A DNA stretch of 64,000 nt from Candidatus Microthrix parvicella Bio17-1 (GTDB lineage: Bacteria > Actinomycetota > Acidimicrobiia > Acidimicrobiales > Microtrichaceae), in NCBI RefSeq assembly GCF_000299415.1, contig NZ_AMPG01000002.1:372001-436000 (forward strand), read 5' to 3'. Each line of letters starts with the position of its first letter. Positions within the stretch are counted from its first letter, which is position 1. The position numbers and the translations under genes were made by a program. Below are positions 57,400 through 64,000 of this stretch, one piece after another. A model generated the notes under the pieces. It had not been told where the DNA came from. It saw only the letters and a list, made by a program, of their open reading frames with translations, and did not search any database.

Positions 57400-60336
57400 A
57401 TGGATCTTTCTCCGGCATTCCTCCTCGAGTTTGCCAACCGAATCGGAGCGGCGGCCCAAAACGTGATGGAGGTCGCCCGGTTCGGCGGCCTGGAAACCGA
57501 TGAGGTGCCTTCACCGTTCGAGGTGACCTACGAGCACCGCACCTATCGCCTGCGTCGGTACTTCCCCGACCTGGTGCCCACCACCAAAAGGCAGCGCTTG
57601 GCCAGGCCGCCGGTGGTGCTGGTACCACCCATGATGTTGTCGGCCGACGTGTACGACGTGGCACCCGCCATCAGCGCCGTGGCCCACCTGGCCGCTGCCG
57701 GAATCGACCCGTGGGTGGTCGACTTCGGTGCACCCGAAAACGAAGAAGGCGGACTGGAGCGCACGCTCACCGATCACGTGCTGGCGGTCAGCGATGCGGT
57801 CGACCGGGTACGGGAGCAAACGGGTCGTGACGTGCACCTCGGTGGCTACAGCCAGGGAGGCATGTTCTGCTACCAGGCCGCCGCCTATCGGCGCAGCGTC
57901 GGGTTGACCTCGGTGGTGACCTTTGGCAGCCCGGCCGACACCAGCGGCATGGTTCCCTTTGGTATCCCCGAGGACGTGGCCGGCCGGGTGCTCGGGCTGG
58001 TGGCCGACAACCTGCAGCTCTGGGGTCTGCCATCGTGGGCCTCGAGTCTCGGCTTCAAACTGATGGACCCGCTGAAGTCGTTGCGGTCCCGAATCGACTT
58101 CGTCACCCAACTGCACGACCGGGATGCGCTGCTCCCCAGGGAGCGGCAGCGGCGATTTCTCATGGGCGACGGGTGGGTCGCCTGGCCCGCCCCGGCGCTG
58201 GCCGACTTCATGCGTCAGTTCGTCGCCCACAATCGCATGTTGCAGGGCGGCTTCGTGATCGAGGGTCGCACGGTCACGCTGGCCGATATCTCGGTACCGG
58301 TGCTGACGTTCGTCGGCGAGGTCGACGAAATCGCTCCAACCGCGGCTGTGCGGGCCGTGCACAAGGCCGCTCCTCGCACCGACATCTATGAGACGTCGAT
58401 GCGAGCCGGACACTTTGGCTTGGTGGTGGGCAACACGGCTGCCACCGTCACCTGGCCGACGGTGGCGGCGTGGGCCCTCTGGCGCGATGGCATTGGCGAA
58501 CAGCCGGTCAACGTAGCTCGGGTTGGCGACGTGGCAGAGTCCGAGGCGGACATCGTCGGCTCCTCCGAGCGGGCCGCGTTCAACCTGAACCTGGCGGCCG
58601 GCGTGGGCTTGAACATGGCCCGCTCGGTGGTTGGCACCCTCGTCGACACCGGCAAGACCGTGCAGAGCCTGACCGGTCAGGCCATGGCCCAGTTGCCTCG
58701 GCTGGCCCGCCTTGAGCAAGTGGGCCACGACACGCGCATCAGCCTGGGGACGCTGCTCGATGAGCAGGCCTCCAGCCACGCCAACGACCCCTTCTTCCTG
58801 TTCGAGGGCCGCAGCCACAGCTACGCCGACGCCAAGGTTCGTATCGACAACGTGGTGAAGGGCCTGATTTCGATTGGGGTGCGCCAAGGCGAACACGTTG
58901 GAGTGCTGATGGACACCCGCCCATCCGGCCTCGCTGCGGTGGCGGCCCTCAGTCGGCTGGGAGCCATCGCCGTGATGCTCCGACCCGGCCCCGACATCGC
59001 CCGCGAGGTGCGGCTCGGTGAGGTGGACCGGATCGTGGCCGACCCCGAGAACGGCGCGCTGGCCGTCGACGCCACCTCGGTGCCCGTCTATGTGTTGGGT
59101 GGCGGCGGCGACGAGCGGGACCTCGGCCCACGGGTGACCGACATGGAGCGCATCGACCCCGACGCTGTGCGGATTCCGGCCTGGTACCTGGCCAACCCGG
59201 GTCGGGCCGAAGACCTGGCGTTCATCCTGTTCACGGGCGGGGGCGACAAGATCCGCATCAACCACATCACCAACCGGCGTTGGGCCCTGTCGGCGTTCGG
59301 TACCGCCTCTGCCGCAGCGCTGTCATCGAGCGACACGGTGTACAGCGTCACGCCGATCCACCACCCCAGCGGCCTGCTGACCAGCATCGGCGGGGCGGTG
59401 GCCGGAGGCGCCCGGCTGGCCTTGGCCACCCGCTTCGACCCGACCACGTTCTGGGACGAGGTCCGTCGCTATGGCGTCACCATCGTGTCCTACACGTGGA
59501 CGCTGGTTCGTGATCTGGTCGAGGCACCGCCCGACCCGGCCGAGCGCCACCATCCAGTCCGCATGTTCATCGGCTCCGGGATGCCGGCGGGACTGTGGAA
59601 GCAGGTCACGGATCGGTTCGCTCCGGCCACCGTGCTGGAGTTTTATGCCTCCACCGAAGGCGCTGCGGTGTTGGTGAACCTCAGCGGCCGCAAGGTTGGT
59701 TCCAAGGGGCGCCCGCTGCCGGGCAGCGCCGAGGTCCGACTTGCCCGGTACGACACCGTCGCCGGGCGGCTCATCGAGGGACCCGACGGCTTCGCAATCG
59801 AGTGCGACGTCGGCGAGACCGGGATTCTCTTGGCCCAGGCCCGTCGAGCGAGCGGCATCATGGCCGTCACGCCACTCCGCGGCCTCTTCAATCGCAACGA
59901 TGCGTGGATCGCAACCGACGACCTGTTTCACCGGGATGAAGACGGTGACTTCTGGCTGGATGATCATGTCCCTGCGTTGATCCGAACGGCACAGGGCACG
60001 GTGCCATCTGTGCCCATCGAGGATGCCCTGGGTCGGCTCGATGAGGTGTCGCTCGCCGTTGCCTACGGCGTGGCGTCTCCCGCTGGGGATGACGAGGTGG
60101 CGGTTGCTGCGGTAACCCGGTCGGGCGGCCGCGAGATCGACCCGGTCACATTGTCGGAGGCGCTCGACCGGCTTCCGGCCCACGAGCGGCCGGTGGTGGT
60201 CCACGTGGTGGAGGACATCGACCGCACCGCCTGGTTTCGGCTTCGGAAGTTCGCTCTGCGCCAGGCCGGACTGCCCGGGGGAGGCGAGCAGTTCCATCTC
60301 GACCAAAACTCCGGCGCCTACGACACAAGCAGCTGA
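57400..60336 (+). CDS. Fusion of alpha/beta hydrolase and AMP-binding (acyl-CoA synthetase-like) domains
   Basis: 978 residues. Residues about 70-380 form an alpha/beta hydrolase of the PHA-synthase/lipase type: nucleophile Ser151 in GGYSQGGM, acid in VGEVDEIAP, His in RAGHFGL. A linker with amphipathic sequence (about 400-460) leads to an AMP-binding domain (about 480-960). The latter has YASTEG, SKGRPLPG and DLFHRDEDGDFW, but the ATP loop YTSGTTGxPKG is replaced by LFTGGGDKIR and the final catalytic Lys motif reads TAWFRLRK, with Arg at the usual Lys. So the synthetase half may be weak or altered. It follows the WS/DGAT gene and may release or activate acyl chains for it. Confidence 0.88.
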   Translation: MDLSPAFLLEFANRIGAAAQNVMEVARFGGLETDEVPSPFEVTYEHRTYRLRRYFPDLVPTTKRQRLARPPVVLVPPMMLSADVYDVAPAISAVAHLAAAGIDPWVVDFGAPENEEGGLERTLTDHVLAVSDAVDRVREQTGRDVHLGGYSQGGMFCYQAAAYRRSVGLTSVVTFGSPADTSGMVPFGIPEDVAGRVLGLVADNLQLWGLPSWASSLGFKLMDPLKSLRSRIDFVTQLHDRDALLPRERQRRFLMGDGWVAWPAPALADFMRQFVAHNRMLQGGFVIEGRTVTLADISVPVLTFVGEVDEIAPTAAVRAVHKAAPRTDIYETSMRAGHFGLVVGNTAATVTWPTVAAWALWRDGIGEQPVNVARVGDVAESEADIVGSSERAAFNLNLAAGVGLNMARSVVGTLVDTGKTVQSLTGQAMAQLPRLARLEQVGHDTRISLGTLLDEQASSHANDPFFLFEGRSHSYADAKVRIDNVVKGLISIGVRQGEHVGVLMDTRPSGLAAVAALSRLGAIAVMLRPGPDIAREVRLGEVDRIVADPENGALAVDATSVPVYVLGGGGDERDLGPRVTDMERIDPDAVRIPAWYLANPGRAEDLAFILFTGGGDKIRINHITNRRWALSAFGTASAAALSSSDTVYSVTPIHHPSGLLTSIGGAVAGGARLALATRFDPTTFWDEVRRYGVTIVSYTWTLVRDLVEAPPDPAERHHPVRMFIGSGMPAGLWKQVTDRFAPATVLEFYASTEGAAVLVNLSGRKVGSKGRPLPGSAEVRLARYDTVAGRLIEGPDGFAIECDVGETGILLAQARRASGIMAVTPLRGLFNRNDAWIATDDLFHRDEDGDFWLDDHVPALIRTAQGTVPSVPIEDALGRLDEVSLAVAYGVASPAGDDEVAVAAVTRSGGREIDPVTLSEALDRLPAHERPVVVHVVEDIDRTAWFRLRKFALRQAGLPGGGEQFHLDQNSGAYDTSS

Positions 60337-60377
60337 AGGGCGGCCAGGTCGACGGTGCCTTCCCGGCCCGTCCACTA

Positions 60378-61922
60378 CTAAGGATTCAGCAACTCCAAGA
60401 CCGGGATGAGTGCATCGAAGGCGCGCTCGAACGCCTGCTGCTGCCGTTCGTACACGCCCCGTGCCTCCAAATTTGGTTGGAGCGACGCCGAGGTCGCTGC
60501 GGGCGTCGGGGACCACTCGTCGCTGCCCGAACCCAGATGGCGTGCCCGCAGTGCCGCCGACCGAGCGGCCGCCAACCCCGGTTCGGCCACGACCCGCACC
60601 GGACGATTCAGCACATCGGCGATGATCTGGGGCCAACCCGCCACCTGGGCACCACCTCCGGTGAGGCGGATCTCGTCCACTGGTGCGCCAATGAACGCCT
60701 CGACGTGGCGAAGCAGCCATGCCAGGTTGTGCGCCACTCCCTCGAAGGTGGCCCGGATCAGTTGGGCTCGGGTCGTCGACAGCGACACGCCGATGAATCC
60801 ACCGCGCGCCGTCGAGCTGCCCGACGGCGCCATCGAGCCATCCAGCCACGGCAGGCCCAGCACTCCCCCAGCGCCCGGCTCCGTAGAGGCCAAGGCGGCC
60901 TCAGCCCCGGCGAAACGCGTCTCGCCCATCTCATCGGCTCCGTCGAGCAGCGCCAGCATCGCCTCAGGAACCCTTCCGCCCAGGCCGTTCTCCGCCATCA
61001 CCAGGTAGCCGATGTCCGGGGCGGGCATCGTCAGGATCTCGTGGTCGAGGTCCTCGGCCTTGTGGTCCATGCTGGTGACCAACACGCTGGTGGTCCCGAT
61101 GGAGACACCCGCAATCACCCCCCCTTGCCGGGGCTTCTCAGCGCCGGTGGCCAGCGCGACCGCGCCGGTGTCGTTGATGCCGGGTGCCACGTTCGAGGCT
61201 GGATCCACCCCAAGCCTGGCGGCCAGGTCGGCGGTCACCGTGCCCACCGGTTCATCCGGGGCAACCAGCGGAGGAAGCCGAGCAGGGTCGATGCCGGAGG
61301 CGGCCAGCAGGTCCGGGTCGTACGCACGTGACACGTCCTGCGGGCTGCGGTTGTCGCACAGCTGGCTGGTGAACATGCTGTGTCGGGTGGCGGTTACCCG
61401 GCCGGTCAGGCGGGCGGTGATGCCATCCATCACCTCGACAAACCGGGTCTGCCCGCCGGGGTCCTCGGCGCTGAGGTGCAGCAGGTGAGCCAGGCCGAGC
61501 CCACCACCGATGGGCGGGATGCCGTGGCGCTCCACCCAGAGCTCGAACAGTCCAGGCGTGCCCAGCAGCTCGTGGCAGGCTTCGGTGCCTCGCCGGTCCC
61601 GCCACATCACCAGCGGCCCGGCAGGCGTTCCGCCCGGGCCGACCGGCACCGTGGAGGAATACTGGCTGGTCACGCCAATCGTCACCAATGGCGCCACGCC
61701 AACAACCGGTGCGTCGATCGTGGCCTCGGCAACACACTCCGCAACACCGCTGAGCACCGCATCCCAGATCTCTTCGGGTTCCTGCTCGCAGATCGGCGGC
61801 CGGTCGTTGGTCGCCAGCGGGCGCCGGCGATGGGCCGCCAGCGACCCATCGGCGGCGAGGGCCACCACCTTGACGTTGGTCGACCCGACGTCAATCCCGA
61901 TGGCGAGCGCCGCTGCGCTCAC
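60378..61922 (-). CDS. FGGY-family carbohydrate kinase (xylulokinase-like)
   Basis: Sugar or polyol kinase, 514 residues. N-terminal phosphate loop GIDVGSTNVKVVAL, MWRDRRGTE, and the C-terminal ATPase signature TGGGAQVAGWPQIIADVLNRPV. Overlaps the PLP enzyme's stop by four bases, so it is translated from the same message. The exact sugar is not predictable. The pairing with a sphingosine-phosphate-lyase-like enzyme is unusual. Confidence 0.9.
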   Translation of the reverse strand: MSAAALAIGIDVGSTNVKVVALAADGSLAAHRRRPLATNDRPPICEQEPEEIWDAVLSGVAECVAEATIDAPVVGVAPLVTIGVTSQYSSTVPVGPGGTPAGPLVMWRDRRGTEACHELLGTPGLFELWVERHGIPPIGGGLGLAHLLHLSAEDPGGQTRFVEVMDGITARLTGRVTATRHSMFTSQLCDNRSPQDVSRAYDPDLLAASGIDPARLPPLVAPDEPVGTVTADLAARLGVDPASNVAPGINDTGAVALATGAEKPRQGGVIAGVSIGTTSVLVTSMDHKAEDLDHEILTMPAPDIGYLVMAENGLGGRVPEAMLALLDGADEMGETRFAGAEAALASTEPGAGGVLGLPWLDGSMAPSGSSTARGGFIGVSLSTTRAQLIRATFEGVAHNLAWLLRHVEAFIGAPVDEIRLTGGGAQVAGWPQIIADVLNRPVRVVAEPGLAAARSAALRARHLGSGSDEWSPTPAATSASLQPNLEARGVYERQQQAFERAFDALIPVLELLNP

Positions 61923-63307
61923 GAGGCCGGGGGCACGCCCTGCTGTTCGTCCATCATGTTGGCCATGATGTCGCGGATGAACTCGTCGACGTCGCTGGTC
62001 ATGCCGCCTGGGATTCCGCCGTAAATCGCTGCGCTGTCCGGCGTGCCGTCGGAGTTCTCCGTGGCGTAGACGACCGCCTCGGCCAGGTCCTTCTCGAACG
62101 CCTCGGCCACGCCCTCCTGGGTCTGGGGGCGGGTGACCGCCATGTGGATGGCGTTGGGGTACTGCTGGCCGTTGAAGCGCCAGCCGCGCAGCTTCATGAA
62201 GTCGTTGACGTGGTAGATGTCGAACTCGTCAGAGGTGAAGCTGAACAGGAACGTGGGGTCGCCCATGATCCTCAGCTCGGGGTGCGAGCGCACGGCTGCG
62301 ATCATCTTGTCGGCCGTCTCGAAGATCTCCTTGGCGTACTTGAGGTAGCCGTCGCGGCCCAGCTTCACCATCGAGGCCCAGGTGGCGGCGAGCAGGCCGC
62401 CGCTGCGCGATCCGTCCATCGACGGCGAGCAGTACTTTCCACCGGTCCACTCGGTCTCGTAGAAGTACTGGCCCCGACGCAGCGCCGTGTCACGGAACGT
62501 CACCACGGACGAGCCCTTCAGCCCGTAGCCGTACTTGTGGGTGTCCGAGCTCATCGAGGTCACGCCGGGGAGGCGGTAGTCGAACACCTCGAACGGGTAG
62601 CCCAGCTCCTGGCCGAAGGGCAGGATGAACCCGCCCAGGCAGCCGTCGACGTGCAGGCCGACGCCGCGCTCGACCGCCAGCTCGGACATCTCGCCGATCG
62701 GGTCGATCGTGCCGTAGCCGTAGTTGCAGGCCGAGCCGATGATCGCCACCGTGTTCTCGTCGATCTGGGCGCGCACCGCAGCCATGTCGGCCTTGGTGCT
62801 CACGGGGTCGATCGCCACGTTCCGCTGCTCGAGGCCGAACAGCTGGGCGGCCTTGCCGAAGGCGGGGTGCGCCGTCTCGGCCTTCACGATGTTGGGGTTG
62901 GTGATCCCGCGCGCCCGGCCGGCCTCGCGGTAGGCGAGGATCGCGTGGGCGATCGACGCGGTGCCACCCGAGGTGACGATGCCCACCGGCGTGCCGTCGG
63001 TGACCGCGTCGGCATGGAACAGGTCGAGCGTCATGGCGATGATCTCGCCCTCGAAGCGGGTGGCCGACGGGCAGATGTCGCGCTGCAACGCGTTGACGTG
63101 GGCGAAGAGCGCGAACGCCTCGTTGAGAAACTCGTAGTGATCGTGGTCGCCGCAATACATCGTGCCCGACACCTTGCCGTCCTCCCAGGAGGTGTCCTCC
63201 TCGGTGGCCAGGGTGCGCAGCTCGTCGATGATCTCACCCGGGTCCCTGCCCTCCTTCGGAAGGGTGCGGTTGACGGGGAAACGATCGGCGTAGGGGTAGG
63301 CGCTCAT
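61919..63307 (-). CDS. PLP-dependent lyase, sphingosine-1-phosphate lyase-like
   Basis: Group II pyridoxal-phosphate decarboxylase family, 462 residues. The PLP Lys is in SSDTHKYGYGLKG and HVDGCLGGF provides the cofactor Asp. SGTMYCGDHDHYEFLNEAFA and FAHVNALQRDICPSATRFE match the substrate-site blocks of sphingosine-1-phosphate lyases rather than glutamate decarboxylases. It cleaves a phosphorylated amino-alcohol or amino-polyol C-C bond; with the kinase next door a phosphorylate-then-cleave route is plausible. First gene of the two-gene operon, divergent from galK. Confidence 0.85.
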   Translation of the reverse strand: MSAYPYADRFPVNRTLPKEGRDPGEIIDELRTLATEEDTSWEDGKVSGTMYCGDHDHYEFLNEAFALFAHVNALQRDICPSATRFEGEIIAMTLDLFHADAVTDGTPVGIVTSGGTASIAHAILAYREAGRARGITNPNIVKAETAHPAFGKAAQLFGLEQRNVAIDPVSTKADMAAVRAQIDENTVAIIGSACNYGYGTIDPIGEMSELAVERGVGLHVDGCLGGFILPFGQELGYPFEVFDYRLPGVTSMSSDTHKYGYGLKGSSVVTFRDTALRRGQYFYETEWTGGKYCSPSMDGSRSGGLLAATWASMVKLGRDGYLKYAKEIFETADKMIAAVRSHPELRIMGDPTFLFSFTSDEFDIYHVNDFMKLRGWRFNGQQYPNAIHMAVTRPQTQEGVAEAFEKDLAEAVVYATENSDGTPDSAAIYGGIPGGMTSDVDEFIRDIMANMMDEQQGVPPAS

Positions 63308-63483
63308 GAGTGCTGACCGTAGCTGAAAGGGGCCAATCAACCCACGGGAGGCACTGTGACCATTGACCCACCGTTCGCGTTCGGTTTGTCTCCGCTCACG
63401 TGCCCGGTCGCCGGCCGACCCGATAGTTTCGCCCCGATGACCAGATCTCACGCTCTGACGACACACCTTCGAAGGGCACGTTG

Positions 63484-64000
63484 ATGGTCACCGAAACCCT
63501 TCGGTCCTGGGCACCGGGCCGAGTCAACCTCATCGGAGATCACACCGACTACGCAGGCGGTCTGGTGTTGCCAATGGCGATCAACCTGGGCACGACGGTC
63601 ACGTTGCAGCCGGGGGGCAACACGCTCCACCTGCGATCGGCACGACGCCAGTCGCTGCACCTCGACCTGCCTCTCGGCGGTGTGCTGGCCGAAGACCTGA
63701 CGACGTTGGAGCCCGCCTGGGGTCGATTTGTCGCAGCGGCCGCCTTGGAACTGGCATCCACCGTGGGCGGATCCGGCGAGGTCACCACCACCCTGCCCGT
63801 CGGGGCCGGACTGTCGTCGTCGTCGTCGCTGGAATTGGCGGTGGCCCTTGCCCTGGGGTTCGACGGGTCACCGCTTGAGCTCGCCCGCTTCGGTCAGCGG
63901 GCCGAGCAGGTCGCGTCGGGCGTACCCTCCGGCATCATGGACCAGTTGACGATCGCCGCCGGCGTCGCTGGACACGCCCTCCTGATCGACTGCGCCACCG
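63484..64000 (+). CDS. galK: Galactokinase, truncated by window edge
   Basis: GHMP kinase of the Leloir pathway, phosphorylating galactose at C1. The visible 172 residues begin MVTETLRSWAPGRVNLIGDH and include the GalK signature GRVNLIGDHTDY and the ATP-loop PVGAGLSSSSSLE. SGVPSGIMDQ carries catalytic site residues. A TTG three bases upstream is an alternative start. Other GHMP kinases such as mevalonate kinase are less likely given GRVNLIGDHTDY. Confidence 0.93.
   Translation, partial: MVTETLRSWAPGRVNLIGDHTDYAGGLVLPMAINLGTTVTLQPGGNTLHLRSARRQSLHLDLPLGGVLAEDLTTLEPAWGRFVAAAALELASTVGGSGEVTTTLPVGAGLSSSSSLELAVALALGFDGSPLELARFGQRAEQVASGVPSGIMDQLTIAAGVAGHALLIDCAT

Noticed and set aside
57511-59265. 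584-codon minus-strand open frame
   Set aside because: Shadow of the hydrolase/AMP-binding fusion, with Val/His/Gln bias and no recognisable domain.
1-64000. tRNA, rRNA or riboswitch genes
   Set aside because: I looked for T-loop-like GTTCGAATC strings and conserved rRNA segments and found none I could support by eye.

Overview
The window is high-GC, densely packed bacterial DNA with an actinobacterial gene order. The minus strand, read right to left, carries recG, prmA, rsmD, coaD, a SepIVA-like septation gene, a DUF177 gene with rpmF, acpP, rnc, a mutM-like gene, smc, ftsY, ffh, rpsP, khpA, rimM and trmD. That order resembles the Mycobacterium Rv2921c-Rv2927c / coaD neighbourhood. A WS/DGAT acyltransferase, a fused hydrolase / AMP-binding protein, lipid CoA genes and the absence of mycolate genes suggest an acidimicrobial actinobacterium, possibly close to Candidatus Microthrix. 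The taxonomic guess is inference from gene content only.

Layout: 1-0.9 kb thiolase fragment with a palindromic operator-like site; 1.3-6.8 kb ribosome maturation and SRP genes (trmD-rimM-khpA-rpsP, ffh, ftsY) plus a PIG-L deacetylase; 7.0-10.2 kb MoxR/DUF58/VWA operon; 10.3-16.3 kb cell-envelope glycosyltransferase genes, a flippase-like protein, a methyltransferase and an AbiEi/DUF559 protein; 16.4-22.9 kb smc, mutM-like, rnc, acpP, enoyl-CoA hydratase; 23.0-25.2 kb a large Tat lipoprotein; 25.4-29.1 kb rpmF, DUF177, SepIVA-like, coaD, rsmD, prmA.

29.3-41.9 kb is an accessory block that separates prmA from recG. It holds a potassium-channel-like protein, a toxin/antitoxin pair, a secreted SLH + RCC1-propeller protein, a degraded copy of that gene's 5' end, a DUF222-HNH protein and a 1447-residue SLH surface protein with eleven beta repeats. 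42-48 kb: recG, rpmB, a small cold-shock-like gene coupled to pckG, a PH-like protein and an hsp20 gene with an inverted repeat upstream. 48-57 kb: LOG-family protein, a flavin amine oxidase whose domain order is circularly permuted, a small membrane protein + second PIG-L deacetylase, alpha-methylacyl-CoA racemase, a two-gene cation/proton antiporter with RCK_C regulator, rhomboid. 56-60 kb: WS/DGAT and the hydrolase/AMP-binding fusion (storage-lipid theme). 60-64 kb: FGGY kinase + sphingosine-phosphate-lyase-like PLP enzyme, then the start of galK.

The most unusual item I see is the amine oxidase at 49464-50888: its canonical C-terminal segment precedes the FAD-binding N-terminal segment. 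No tRNA, rRNA or CRISPR array was recognised by eye.
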